A stretch of 64,000 bases of DNA from Nocardia mexicana NBRC 108244 (GCF_001613165.1 NZ_BDBV01000017.1:1-64000); one strand, 5' to 3'; shown: positions 1 to 8,512, numbered from the stretch's first letter. The notes: generated from the letters alone by a model not told the origin. Translations and numbers: made by a program.

Positions 1-299
1 GGAACCGATGTGCGGCAGCGCTTCACGCACCCTCAGCACGTTTTACGCACCGCTGCCAGCGCTGCGCGGGGTGCGGACGCAGATGCGGAGTGCGTGCGCG
101 GGAGCGGGGGTGCGAGGAGAGTTGGGCGCCTCGGGTGTAGGCGAGCGTCGGCAAGCTCGCCCGGCGCGGCCCCTGTGCGGGGCAATGCTTCACGCACCCA
201 TCGCGCATTCGCGCACCCGCTGCACGGGGTGCGAGGAGATGCGCGGGGTGCGAGGAGATGCGCGGGGTGCGAGGAGTTGGGGTGCCTCCAATGGGAGGG
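1..299. repeat. Intergenic family B repeat array (GGGGTGCG units)
   Basis: No convincing gene is present. The stretch is built from copies of GGGGTGCG and its complement CGCACCCC. Three head-to-tail 19-bp units, CGGGGTGCGAGGAGATGCG, begin at 225, 244 and 263; the last is degenerate. Inverted copies (CACGCACCC) lie near 27 and 190. The same words recur at 36904-37078 and 39001-39075. The open frames here are low-complexity products of the repeat. Confidence 0.7.
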
Positions 300-1592
300 C
301 TAGGGGGCTATGCGGTCGAGGATGGTGGGTGTGGGGTGGGAGGGGGTTGGGCCGATGGTGTAGGCGGCGGTGAGGGCGGCGAGGGACGGGGGGAAGGCGT
401 CGGGGGTGTCGGTGTGGAGGGTTAGTAGGGGCTGGCCCGCGGTGATGGAATCGCCTGGCTTGGCGTGCATTTCGATACCGGCGCCGAATTGCACCGGGTC
501 GCCCTGGCGGGCGCGGCCCGCGCCGAGGCGCCAGGCCGCCAGGCCGACGGCCATGGCGTCGAGGCGGGTCAGGGTGCCGGACTGTTCGGCGGTCACGGTC
601 TCGGTGTACTTCGCGCGCGGCAGCGGAGCGTCGGGATCGCCGCCCTGCCCGGCGATCATGGCGCGCCAGTGGTCCATGGCCCGGCCGTCGGCGAGCGCGA
701 CCGCTGGGTCGACATCGTGAATCCCCGCTTGCGCCAACATTTCCCGGGCCAGTGCGACAGTCAGCTCGATGACATCGGCCGGGCCTCCACCGCTCAGCAC
801 CTCCACGGATTCGGCCACCTCCAAGGCGTTTCCGGCGGTGCGACCGAGCGGAGTATCCATCGCGGTCAGCAGCGCGACGGTACGCACGCCCGCATCGGTG
901 CCCAATTCGACCATGGCCGTGGCCAATTCACGCGCGGAGTCGAGGTCCTTCATGAATGCGCCGCCGCCGACCTTGACGTCGAGCACCAGGGCCGCGGTCC
1001 CCTCCGCGATCTTCTTGCTCATGATCGAACTGGCGATCAGCGGAACCGATTCCACGGTCCCGGTGACGTCACGCAGCGCGTACAACCGCTTGTCGGCGGG
1101 CGCGAGATCCGCACCCGCCGCACAGACGACCGCGCCGATCTTCGGATCCGCCAGCATCTCCCGCATCCGCGGCACCGTGATATCGGCCCGCCAGCCGGGA
1201 ATCGACTCCAGCTTGTCCAGCGTGCCGCCGGTGTGGCCCAGCCCGCGCCCGGACAGTTGCGGGACGGCCGCTCCGCAGGCGGCGACCAGCGGCGCCAGCG
1301 GCAGCGTGATCTTGTCCCCCACCCCGCCGGTCGAGTGCTTGTCGACGGTCGACCGCGGCAGATCGGTGAAATCCATCCGCTTGCCCGACTCGATCATCGC
1401 CCGCGTCCACCGCGCGATCTCCCGCCGCGTCATCCCCCGCAGCAGTATCGCCATCGCCAGCGCCGACATCTGCTCGTCGGCCACCTCGCCCCGGGTGAAT
1501 GCGTCCACCACCCAATCGATCTGGTCGTCACCGAGTTCACCACCGTCGCGCTTGGCCGCGATCACCGACACCGCCGAATGCACACTCGCCAT
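300..1592 (-). CDS. deoA: Thymidine phosphorylase
   Basis: Cytoplasmic pyrimidine-nucleoside phosphorylase (430 aa). It reversibly cleaves thymidine with phosphate to thymine and 2-deoxyribose-1-phosphate in salvage. The glycosyltransferase family 3 signature is visible: KHSTGGVGDK near residues 85-94 (phosphate loop), then LSGRGLGHTGGTLDKLESIPG and KKIAEGTAALVLDVKVGGGAF. The length matches the family. It lies downstream of cdd on the same strand, the order known from M. tuberculosis, but here a small opposite-strand gene sits between them. The end abuts the family B repeat. Function is secure from family motifs. Confidence 0.95.
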   Translation of the reverse strand: MASVHSAVSVIAAKRDGGELGDDQIDWVVDAFTRGEVADEQMSALAMAILLRGMTRREIARWTRAMIESGKRMDFTDLPRSTVDKHSTGGVGDKITLPLAPLVAACGAAVPQLSGRGLGHTGGTLDKLESIPGWRADITVPRMREMLADPKIGAVVCAAGADLAPADKRLYALRDVTGTVESVPLIASSIMSKKIAEGTAALVLDVKVGGGAFMKDLDSARELATAMVELGTDAGVRTVALLTAMDTPLGRTAGNALEVAESVEVLSGGGPADVIELTVALAREMLAQAGIHDVDPAVALADGRAMDHWRAMIAGQGGDPDAPLPRAKYTETVTAEQSGTLTRLDAMAVGLAAWRLGAGRARQGDPVQFGAGIEMHAKPGDSITAGQPLLTLHTDTPDAFPPSLAALTAAYTIGPTPSHPTPTILDRIAP

Positions 1593-1769
1593 GCCCTAAG
1601 CCTGTCAGACGGCGGGCTCCGCCGCCCGTATCCGCGGCACGAAAGGCGTGCGCGAACAGGGACGGGGTGCGGGAACACCAATCCTCGGCCGAGTCACCGC
1701 CGACACGCGGTAGCTGCCGATGCGCTCCGGTAGCGTCGCCGTCACTGTCGGAGCGACGAAGGGGGACGC

Positions 1770-2042
1770 ATGACCAGTCCGGATATGCAACGGCGAGTAG
1801 CCAGGATCGAGGGCCGCGTGACGGACATCGAGGTCTCGCACAGTGATTCGCTCTACGTACTGAAGAGGCACGCCATCAAGAGCGACATTGTCGAAGCACG
1901 CTTGGTCACCGGCATCAACAATGTGGGGCGTGATGTCGCCTCGATCATGCGGCACCTGGGCGTCCGGCCCATCAGATTCCAGGAGCTGGCCGTACCCACC
2001 GATACAGAGATCGACGCGGTGTTCGAAGAGGAGAACTCCTGA
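1770..2042 (+). CDS. Small hypothetical protein between deoA and cdd
   Basis: A 90-aa acidic protein with no signal peptide or membrane segment. It has heptad-like spacing (MQRRVARIEGRVTDIEV) that suggests a short coiled coil. The start follows a purine-rich GAAGGGGGACGC, a plausible ribosome binding site. It is encoded opposite to deoA and cdd, which it separates. I recognise no family. Codon use looks normal for high-GC DNA and no overlapping frame is better, so it is probably real. Its function is unknown. Confidence 0.6.
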   Translation: MTSPDMQRRVARIEGRVTDIEVSHSDSLYVLKRHAIKSDIVEARLVTGINNVGRDVASIMRHLGVRPIRFQELAVPTDTEIDAVFEEENS

Positions 2043-2112
2043 GGTCGCGATGCCACCGGGAGGGGATCGAAACCCTCCAAAAGTTGCCAAAACCTCGCCA
2101 GGGTGCCGAAAT

Positions 2113-2520
2113 TCACATCTCCTGCTGCCCCGCCGCCAAATCGTCGGGCCCGAAGGCATAGGGCAGCAAACTCCCGAGAGCGACCGGACCGTCTCGATGA
2201 TCCACCAGCATTTCCGCACCTCCATGCTCGTAGAGCACCTGCCGGCACCGACCGCACGGCATCAGGATCTCGCCGCGCGAATCGCACACGGCAACGGCCA
2301 GCAATCGCCCGCCGCCGGTCGCGCACAAGTTACCCACGAGTACACATTCGGCGCAGAGGCCCAGGCCGTATGAGATATTTTCCACATTGCAGCCGCTCAC
2401 AATTCGACCGTCGCGGGTGAGAGCGGCCGCGCCGACCGGAAACCGCGAGTAGGGTGCATACGCATTCTGCATAACTCGAGATGCATTGCCTCGCAACACA
2501 TTCCAGTCAATTTCCGGCAT
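2113..2520 (-). CDS. cdd: Cytidine deaminase
   Basis: Zinc-dependent deaminase of cytidine and deoxycytidine to uridine and deoxyuridine. The 135-aa homotetrameric-class length fits. The zinc site is visible as CAE at residues 56-58 (Cys ligand and catalytic Glu) and PCGRC with Cys89 and Cys92. The substrate-binding segment YAPYSRFPVGAA near residues 21-32 and the NVEN motif at 45-48 are present. The start is placed at ATG 2520 because GGAGGT lies just upstream; the upstream in-frame ATG at 2550 has no ribosome binding site. It is divergent from the sdh operon. Confidence 0.93.
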   Translation of the reverse strand: MPEIDWNVLRGNASRVMQNAYAPYSRFPVGAAALTRDGRIVSGCNVENISYGLGLCAECVLVGNLCATGGGRLLAVAVCDSRGEILMPCGRCRQVLYEHGGAEMLVDHRDGPVALGSLLPYAFGPDDLAAGQQEM

Positions 2521-2585
2521 ATCGGACCTCCGCTCGAACGAGTCGAACATGACCGTAGGAAAGGCACTACGGGCCCGTCAATTCA

Positions 2586-2604
2586 TCAGGCAAGGCAAAC
2601 CTAA
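2586..2604. promoter_or_regulatory. IdeR/DtxR-like iron box upstream of sdhC
   Basis: TCAGGCAAGGCAAACCTAA matches the actinobacterial IdeR/DtxR consensus TWAGGTWAGSCTWACCTWA at 16 of 19 positions by eye. It lies between divergent cdd and sdhC, about 225 bp before the sdhC start. Control of the iron-rich Sdh enzyme by iron is biologically sensible, but the regulator is inferred only from the motif. Confidence 0.5.
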
Positions 2605-2829
2605 CTAATTGGAATGCGACCAAACGCACGCCACGCCGAATTAGTTCCGCGAATCGCCGGGGATTAGAGTTCCCCTCAGATCGGTTCAGGTTCCCGGCGG
2701 CGGGCCGGCCACCGCCTCCGGGGTGTCGGCTAAGGGTACGAGCTGGTGTTTTCCAGATCCAATGGCTCGATTGCCCGTGCGCCGAAACCGCGACCGGGTC
2801 CATCAACGACGTTGGAGGCACCGCACTCT

Positions 2830-3231
2830 ATGACCGCCACACTGGAAGCTCCGGCACAGCCGAAGCGGAAGACGCTGTACCGCGGCGACCCGGGCATGTG
2901 GTCCTGGGCGCTGCACCGAATCACCGGCGTCACGATCTTCTTCTTCCTGTTCGTCCACGTGCTCGACACCGCACTGGTGCGAGTCAGCCCGGACACCTAC
3001 GACCAGGCGATCGAGACCTACAAGAACCCGCTCGTGGCCCTGATGGAAATGGGCCTCGTGGTGTGCGTGCTGTTCCACGCGCTCAACGGCATCCGCGTGA
3101 TCCTGGTCGACTTCTGGTCGAAGGGCCCGCGCTACCAGCGCCAGATGCTATGGATCGTGCTGGCGATCTGGATCGTGGTCGCGGGCGCCGGCGTTGGCCG
3201 CCAGTTCTTCTACCTGTTTACGGAGCACTGA
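2830..3231 (+). CDS. sdhC: Succinate dehydrogenase cytochrome b556 subunit
   Basis: Membrane anchor of complex II (133 aa), passing electrons from succinate to menaquinone. It carries WALHRITG near residues 27-34 and a heme-ligand-type histidine in HALNGIR near 83-89. Three hydrophobic helices are visible at about 33-50, 68-92 and 107-131. The start is the ATG preceded by TTGGAGGC; a longer frame back to 2746 lacks a ribosome binding site. It is the first gene of sdhC-sdhD-sdhA-sdhB, with one base between its stop and the sdhD start. Confidence 0.93.
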   Translation: MTATLEAPAQPKRKTLYRGDPGMWSWALHRITGVTIFFFLFVHVLDTALVRVSPDTYDQAIETYKNPLVALMEMGLVVCVLFHALNGIRVILVDFWSKGPRYQRQMLWIVLAIWIVVAGAGVGRQFFYLFTEH

Positions 3232-3232
3232 T

Positions 3233-3664
3233 ATGACCGCGCCTGTTCTCGGTAAATCCCACGACATCCCGGCCAGCCTCGCCGCCCCGAATGCGCCGCG
3301 GCGCACCATGGGCAACAACTTCGAGAAGTACGCCTGGCTGTTCATGCGCTTCTCCGGCCTGCTGCTGGTCGTGCTGGTGCTCGGCCACATGTTCATCATG
3401 CTGATGATCGACGGCGGCGTGCAGCGGCTGAACTTCGCCTTCGTCGCGGGCCGCTGGGCGAGCCCGTTCTGGCAGCTCTGGGACCTGACCATGCTGTGGC
3501 TGGCCCAGCTGCACGGCGGCAACGGCCTGCGCACGGTCATCGACGACTACGCCCGCAAGGACTCGACCCGGTTCTGGCTCAAGACCCTGCTGGTCATCTC
3601 GATGATCCTGATCATGGGCGTGGGCAGCTACGTCATCTTCACCTTCGACCCCAACATCAGTTAG
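3233..3664 (+). CDS. sdhD: Succinate dehydrogenase hydrophobic membrane anchor subunit
   Basis: Second membrane anchor of complex II (143 aa). After a polar N terminus it shows three hydrophobic stretches: around WLFMRFSGLLLVVLVLGHMF, around FWQLWDLTMLWLAQL, and LLVISMILIMGVGSYVIFTF at the C terminus. The RFSG motif and the following histidine in GHMF fit quinone and heme contacts of this family. The start is the ATG two bases after the sdhC stop, with GGAGC upstream. It is translationally close to sdhC and precedes sdhA by 16 bp. Confidence 0.92.
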   Translation: MTAPVLGKSHDIPASLAAPNAPRRTMGNNFEKYAWLFMRFSGLLLVVLVLGHMFIMLMIDGGVQRLNFAFVAGRWASPFWQLWDLTMLWLAQLHGGNGLRTVIDDYARKDSTRFWLKTLLVISMILIMGVGSYVIFTFDPNIS

Positions 3665-3680
3665 GAAAAGGTCGCCAACA

Positions 3681-5465
3681 ATGAGTGAATCCCGACCGAT
3701 TCAGGAGCACCGGTACGACGTCGTGATCGTCGGCGCCGGTGGTGCGGGGATGCGCGCGGCGATCGAGGCCGGTCCCCGGGCCCGCACGGCCGTGCTGACC
3801 AAGCTGTACCCGACTCGCAGCCACACCGGCGCGGCCCAGGGCGGCATGTGCGCCGCGCTGGCCAACGTCGAAGAGGACAACTGGGAGTGGCACACCTTCG
3901 ACACCGTCAAGGGTGGTGACTACCTGGTCGACCAGGACGCCGCGGAGATCATGGCCAAGGAGGCCATCGATGCCGTGCTCGACCTGGAGAAGATGGGCCT
4001 GCCGTTCAACCGCACGCCCGAGGGCAAGATCGACCAGCGCCGCTTCGGCGGCCACACCCGCGATCACGGCAAGGCCCCGGTCCGCCGCGCGTGCTACGCC
4101 GCCGACCGCACCGGCCACATGATCCTGCAGACGCTGTACCAGAACTGCGTCAAGCACAACGTGGAGTTCTACAACGAGTTCTACGTGCTCGACCTGGTGA
4201 TGACCGATACCGAACGCGGCCCGGTCGCCACCGGCGTGGTCGCCTACGAGCTGGCCACCGGCGAACTGCACGTGTTCCACGCCAAGGCGATCATCTTCGC
4301 CACCGGCGGTTCCGGCCGCATGTACAAGACCACCTCCAACGCGCACACGCTGACCGGCGACGGCATGGCGATCGTGTTCCGCAAGGGACTTCCCTTGGAG
4401 GACATGGAGTTCCACCAGTTCCACCCGACGGGCCTCGCGGGGCTGGGCATCCTGATCTCCGAGGCGGTCCGCGGCGAGGGCGGCATCCTGCGCAACTCCG
4501 ACGGCGAGCGGTTCATGGAGCGCTACGCCCCCACCATCAAGGACTTGGCGCCGCGCGACATCGTGGCCCGCTCGATGGTCAAGGAGGTCCTGGAGGGCCG
4601 CGGCGGCGGTCCGAACAAGGACTACGTCTTCATCGACGTGACCCACCTCGGCGAGGACGTGCTCGAGGAGAAGCTGCCCGACATCACCGAGTTCTCCCGC
4701 ACCTATCTGGGCGTCGACCCGGTCAAGGAGCCGGTGCCGGTCATGCCGACCTGCCACTACGTGATGGGCGGCATCCCGACCCGGATCCGCGGCGAGGTGC
4801 TGCGCAACAACACCGACGTCGTCCCCGGCCTGTACGCCGCCGGTGAGTGCGCGTGCGTGTCGGTGCACGGCTCGAACCGCCTGGGCACCAACTCGCTGCT
4901 GGACATCAACGTGTTCGGCCGCCGCTCGGGCATCGCCGCCGCCGAGTACGCGCAGCGCGCCGAGTTCGTGGATATGCCGGAAGCGCCAGCCGACTACGTG
5001 CAGGGCTGGCTGGCGAACCTGCTGTCGGACCACGGCAACGAGCGCGTCGCCGACATCCGCACCGACCTGCAGGCCACCATGGACGCCAACGCCGCGGTGT
5101 TCCGCACCGAGGAGACGCTCAAGACGGCGCTCACCGACATCCACGCGCTCAAGGAGCGCTACGAGCACATCACCGTGCAGGACAAGGGCCGCCGCTTCAA
5201 CAGCGACCTGCTCGAGGCCGTGGAGCTGGGCTTCCTGCTGGAGCTGGCCGAGGTCACCGTGGTGGGCGCGCTCAACCGCAAGGAGTCGCGCGGCGGCCAC
5301 GCCCGCGAGGACTACCCGGACCGCGACGACACCAACTTCATGCGCCACACCATGGCGTACAAGGACGTCGAGCCCGGTGAGCACGCGAAGCTGATCGCCG
5401 ACATCCGCCTGGATTTCAAGCCGGTCGTGCAGACCCGCTACGAGCCGATGGAGCGTAAGTACTGA
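3681..5465 (+). CDS. sdhA: Succinate dehydrogenase flavoprotein subunit
   Basis: Catalytic FAD subunit of complex II (594 aa), oxidising succinate to fumarate. The dinucleotide-binding GAGGAGMRAA is at residues 18-27. SHTGAAQGG contains the FAD-linking His48. The active-site segment HPTGLAGLGILISEAVRGEGG is in mid-protein, and SVHGSNRLGTNSLLDINVFGR near the C-terminal third is typical. The length is normal. Its stop overlaps the sdhB start (TGATG), showing translational coupling. Confidence 0.97.
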   Translation: MSESRPIQEHRYDVVIVGAGGAGMRAAIEAGPRARTAVLTKLYPTRSHTGAAQGGMCAALANVEEDNWEWHTFDTVKGGDYLVDQDAAEIMAKEAIDAVLDLEKMGLPFNRTPEGKIDQRRFGGHTRDHGKAPVRRACYAADRTGHMILQTLYQNCVKHNVEFYNEFYVLDLVMTDTERGPVATGVVAYELATGELHVFHAKAIIFATGGSGRMYKTTSNAHTLTGDGMAIVFRKGLPLEDMEFHQFHPTGLAGLGILISEAVRGEGGILRNSDGERFMERYAPTIKDLAPRDIVARSMVKEVLEGRGGGPNKDYVFIDVTHLGEDVLEEKLPDITEFSRTYLGVDPVKEPVPVMPTCHYVMGGIPTRIRGEVLRNNTDVVPGLYAAGECACVSVHGSNRLGTNSLLDINVFGRRSGIAAAEYAQRAEFVDMPEAPADYVQGWLANLLSDHGNERVADIRTDLQATMDANAAVFRTEETLKTALTDIHALKERYEHITVQDKGRRFNSDLLEAVELGFLLELAEVTVVGALNRKESRGGHAREDYPDRDDTNFMRHTMAYKDVEPGEHAKLIADIRLDFKPVVQTRYEPMERKY

Positions 5466-6238
5466 TGACCGCTGTGGCAGAAGCCCCCTCAACGCAGAAG
5501 CCGGCCCCCGTTCCCGACGGGTCGACCATGGTCACCGTCAAGGTGGCGCGGTTCAACCCGGAGGACGACAAAGGCGCGCACTGGGATTCGTTCCAGGTGC
5601 CGGTGCTGCCGACCGACCGCTTCCTGAACGTGCTCATCTACATCAAGTCCTACCTGGACGGCACGCTCACCTTCCGGCGGTCCTGCGCGCACGGCGTCTG
5701 CGGTTCCGACGCCATGCGCATCAACGGCGTCAACCGGCTGGCGTGCAAGGTGCTGATGCGCGACATGCTGCCGAAGAACGGCAAGACCCTCACCGTCACC
5801 GTCGAGCCCATCCGCGGCCTGCCCGTGGAGAAGGACCTCGTGGTGAACATGGAGCCGTTCTTCGACGCGTTCCGCGCGGTGAAGCCGTACCTGATCACCC
5901 ACGGCAACGAGCCCACCCGCGAGCGCATCCAGAGCCAGGCCGACCGCGCCCGGTTCGACGACACCACCAAGTGCATCCTGTGCGCCTGCTGCACCACCTC
6001 GTGCCCGGTGTACTGGAACGACGGCAGCTACTTCGGCCCGGCCGCGATCGTGAACGCGCACCGCTTCATCTTCGACAGCCGCGACGAGGCCGCCCGCGAC
6101 CGCCTCGACATCCTCAACGACGTCGAGGGCGTGTGGCGCTGCCGCACCACCTTCAACTGCACCGACGCCTGCCCCCGCGGCATCGAGGTCACCAAGGCCA
6201 TCCAGGAGGTCAAGCGCGCCCTGCTGTTCGCGCGCTGA
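5465..6238 (+). CDS. sdhB: Succinate dehydrogenase iron-sulfur subunit
   Basis: Electron-transfer subunit of complex II (257 aa). The N-terminal [2Fe-2S] ferredoxin domain has CAHGVCGSD (Cys74, Cys79, with Asp82 as in other SdhB proteins) and Cys94. The C-terminal domain has CILCACCTTSCP (residues 170-181) and CRTTFNCTDACPRG (226-239), which bind the [4Fe-4S] and [3Fe-4S] clusters. The start overlaps the sdhA stop. It is the last gene of the operon and is followed by a strong hairpin terminator. Confidence 0.97.
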   Translation: MTAVAEAPSTQKPAPVPDGSTMVTVKVARFNPEDDKGAHWDSFQVPVLPTDRFLNVLIYIKSYLDGTLTFRRSCAHGVCGSDAMRINGVNRLACKVLMRDMLPKNGKTLTVTVEPIRGLPVEKDLVVNMEPFFDAFRAVKPYLITHGNEPTRERIQSQADRARFDDTTKCILCACCTTSCPVYWNDGSYFGPAAIVNAHRFIFDSRDEAARDRLDILNDVEGVWRCRTTFNCTDACPRGIEVTKAIQEVKRALLFAR

Positions 6239-6260
6239 GGACAACCCCCAGGCCAAACCC

Positions 6261-6297
6261 GAAGGCCGCCTTCCTCTTCCCGAGGAAGGCGGCCTTC
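6261..6297 (+). terminator. Intrinsic-type terminator after sdhB
   Basis: A perfect 16-bp inverted repeat, GAAGGCCGCCTTCCTC / GAGGAAGGCGGCCTTC, with a 5-nt loop starts 22 bp after the sdhB stop. There is no long U-tract, which is common in actinobacteria. Confidence 0.85.
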
Positions 6298-6441
6298 GCC
6301 GTGCGTGGCAGCCTCACCCGTCACGACACGGACAACGACACGCACACAAGGGCTTCCGGATCGATCCGAAGTACGTGCCGCGCCGAATACTTCGATGTTC
6401 GAGCCCGATTTCTCCCGAAACAGCAACGGTCCGGGGGCCTG

Positions 6442-6624
6442 ATGAAGACCACGATCAACTTGAACGATGCTGCCCTGGCCTTGGCCGCACAGCATTTCGG
6501 AACGATCTCGGTGACCGACACAGTGAACGCCGCCCTGGTATACGTCGCCGAACGCCGCCGCCGCATCGACCGCCTCGCCGCCGACCGCCCCGGCTACGGC
6601 TCCGAATTCACCCGCTCCTGGTGA
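6442..6624 (+). CDS. VapB-family antitoxin, apparently orphan
   Basis: A 60-aa protein resembling the type II antitoxin VapB/DUF2191 family: MKTTINLNDAAL ribbon segment, helix with TVNAALVYVAERRRR, and a C-terminal tail that would wrap a toxin. The N terminus resembles a ribbon-helix-helix DNA-binding fold. CCGGGGGCCTG lies upstream as a weak ribosome binding site. VapB is normally followed immediately by a PIN-domain VapC ribonuclease. Here the next gene is a membrane protein on the other strand, and no PIN-like frame is seen. It may be a remnant or act on a toxin elsewhere. Confidence 0.7.
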   Translation: MKTTINLNDAALALAAQHFGTISVTDTVNAALVYVAERRRRIDRLAADRPGYGSEFTRSW

Positions 6625-6649
6625 ACCGAACCGATCGATAGCGGCGAGA

Positions 6650-7585
6650 TCATCCGGCAATACCCGGGCGGATCGCATCCGGACCCGCCACGAGCTGCTC
6701 GATCCGCTTGATCAGGTCACCGGCGAGGACCGAGATGAGGATGAAGACGGCATACAGCTTCACCGTCTGAACCCCCGCAACCCACAGCCAGCCGCCCCGC
6801 CGATGCGGCCGCAGGTCGCCGGAAGCGACGGTCCAGATCCCACACTGCGCTACGGCCCAGGCAGCAACGAACACGATCGTCGTCGCATAGTTGAACAGAT
6901 CATCCGGCTTGCGGTTCTGCCATACCGCAACACCCACCAGCACCAGCCCGATCAGCACGAGCAGCAGCGTGAGTCTGGTCGCCCAGATCACCTGTACCAG
7001 CCGATCGGATACCCCTACGCGCGCCGACGAGCTCGCCGCACGAGTGAAGATCGCGCGCAATCTCCCTCCGCCCGCTTCGCCGAGTTGCGCGAGGAGCTTG
7101 CTCACGTCGTCTCGCCGCTCGTTCCACCATGTCGATGCGAAACGGGCGACCTCCCGAGGTGGCCGGGCGAAGCCGCGGTAGTACAGCAGGCCGCGGACCT
7201 GAGAGCGATGCCGAAGAAAGCCCCGTCCGTGGATATCGTCCCGCTCGACAACTCGACCGCCGCGCTGAAACTTCTGCCAGCGCAACAGTTTACGCACCTC
7301 ACGGCCTGAGCGCTTGATCCTGCCGGGCCGGTGAAGATGGCATCGCTGCCACTCCCCGAACGAGAGATTTCGACATGGATGGCCGGTGGTTGTGTGGGGG
7401 TAGTCGCAACGGACGGGCCAGGCGGTGCCACGCGACCACCAGACCATCGCGGCAAGCACCGCGGCGATCAGCGGAAGCACGAGGGCAAAGGTCAGCGGCC
7501 ACGGAATTGCCCACGGGCTCGCGACATCGAGCCACTTACCGAAAACCCCCAACAGGCGCCTGAGGTGGTTCAGAACCTCGCCCAT
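6650..7585 (-). CDS. Hypothetical membrane protein with Cys/His cluster
   Basis: A 311-aa protein of no family I can name. The first membrane segment (WPLTFALVLPLIAAVLAAMVW, about residues 29-49) is followed by a compact Cys/His cluster: CDYPHTTTGHPCRN, then QRCHLH. This could bind a metal. A basic middle region contains many Arg and Trp. Three C-terminal hydrophobic segments follow (LTLLLVLIGLVLVGVAVW, ATTIVFVAAWAVAQCGIW, VKLYAVFILISVLAGDLI). It stands alone, convergent with the VapB-like gene. Confidence 0.65.
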   Translation of the reverse strand: MGEVLNHLRRLLGVFGKWLDVASPWAIPWPLTFALVLPLIAAVLAAMVWWSRGTAWPVRCDYPHTTTGHPCRNLSFGEWQRCHLHRPGRIKRSGREVRKLLRWQKFQRGGRVVERDDIHGRGFLRHRSQVRGLLYYRGFARPPREVARFASTWWNERRDDVSKLLAQLGEAGGGRLRAIFTRAASSSARVGVSDRLVQVIWATRLTLLLVLIGLVLVGVAVWQNRKPDDLFNYATTIVFVAAWAVAQCGIWTVASGDLRPHRRGGWLWVAGVQTVKLYAVFILISVLAGDLIKRIEQLVAGPDAIRPGIAG

Positions 7586-7804
7586 GTCGCGATCTTACGG
7601 ATCCGACGGTGCACCCGTGCGCCGAACGGCGATTTCAACTCGCGTCCCGCACGCTCAATCACGTATCTGCGCAAGATATTTGGCCTCAGCTCGGTCGACC
7701 TCGAGCCGGGGGTTCGATTCAGAGTCAGCTGCACTCACGGGCAAGGTTCATCACGCGGCGTCCGATCCGGTCGCGAAATCCACATCCACGCCGATCTCGA
7801 ACAC

Positions 7805-7832
7805 TTGACACTATACCCCCCTAGGGTATTCT
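7805..7832 (+). promoter_or_regulatory. Promoter with CsoR-like operator, probably leaderless
   Basis: TTGACA (7805-7810), a 16-bp spacer and TATTCT (7827-7832) form a near-consensus promoter. The spacer and -10 contain the palindrome ATACCCCCCTAGGGTAT (7813-7829), the G-tract operator type bound by copper sensor CsoR or relatives. Transcription should start about 7838-7841, that is, at the ATG at 7840, and no ribosome binding site precedes that ATG. Regulator identity is inferred from motif resemblance. Confidence 0.7.
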
Positions 7833-7839
7833 GTTCGTT

Positions 7840-8424
7840 ATGCAGAATGAGCACTCGGGACACGGCGATCATGAGCGGCACGGGATTGCGGGACAGCATG
7901 CCCATGGTGGGCAACGCCACGGCACCGATCCGCATGCGGGGCACTCCATGACCGACCATTCGGCGCACGGCGGACCCATGCCGACCAGTTGGAAGATGGC
8001 GGCGCAGGCAACGCTGCACTGTTTGACGGGGTGTGCCATCGGTGAGGTGCTCGGCATGGTGATCGGCACGGCGCTGGGCTGGGGGAATGCGCAGACGATG
8101 GTGCTGGCGATCGTGCTGGCCTTCGCGTTCGGTTACGCGTTCACCATGCGCGGGGTGCTGCGGGCCGGGCTGACCCTCGGTGCCGCGTTCACCACCGCAC
8201 TGGCCGCCGATACGGTGTCGATCACCGTCATGGAGATCATCGACAACGCCGTCATTCTCATCGTCCCGGGCGCCATGGACGCCCACCTCGACACCGTGCT
8301 GTTCTGGGCCACCCTCGCGTTCGCGTTCGCCATCGCCTTCGTGGTCACCACCCCCGTGAACAAGTGGCTGATCGGCCGCGGCAAGGGCCATGCGGTGGTC
8401 CACTCGCTGCACGGCCACCACTGA
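7840..8424 (+). CDS. DUF4396 integral membrane protein, His-rich N terminus
   Basis: A 194-aa protein. The first 47 residues hold about a dozen histidines in HGDHERHG, GHSMTDHSAHGG-type clusters, typical of metal-binding tails. The remainder matches DUF4396: AQATLHCLTGCAIGEVLGMVIGT, AFAFGYAFTMRGVLRAGL, a segment with DTVSITVMEIIDNAVILIVPGAM, and VTTPVNKWLIGRGKGHAVVH. About four membrane helices are visible. The CsoR-like operator directly in front suggests induction by copper or a similar metal. Transport or metal handling is inferred; the family has no firmly known activity. Confidence 0.8.
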   Translation: MQNEHSGHGDHERHGIAGQHAHGGQRHGTDPHAGHSMTDHSAHGGPMPTSWKMAAQATLHCLTGCAIGEVLGMVIGTALGWGNAQTMVLAIVLAFAFGYAFTMRGVLRAGLTLGAAFTTALAADTVSITVMEIIDNAVILIVPGAMDAHLDTVLFWATLAFAFAIAFVVTTPVNKWLIGRGKGHAVVHSLHGHH

Positions 8425-8480
8425 CGCGCCGCACGACCACCGGTCTGCCGTTACCCGAGCCGCGAACCCGCCCCGCCGAA

Positions 8481-8512
8481 ACCCGCCTCGCCGAACAGTC
8501 GGCGAGGCGGGT
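8481..8512 (+). terminator. Intrinsic terminator after DUF4396 gene
   Basis: A 14-bp perfect stem, ACCCGCCTCGCCGA / TCGGCGAGGCGGGT, with loop ACAG is followed by CTTTTGCT. This is the most canonical terminator in the window. Confidence 0.9.

Noticed and set aside
8..373. Overlapping open frames of about 100-120 codons at the left edge
   Set aside because: They are products of the GGGGTGCG repeat array in several frames, without a ribosome binding site or any recognisable domain.
3657..5492. 611-codon open frame on the minus strand, antisense to sdhA
   Set aside because: It mirrors sdhA in high-GC DNA, is rich in Val, Ala, Gly, His and Arg, shows no domain, and sdhA itself is fully conserved on the plus strand.
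7709..7724. GGTTCGATTC, like the T-loop of a tRNA
   Set aside because: The flanking five bases do not pair and no acceptor, D or anticodon stems can be drawn. No tRNA gene was found in the window.
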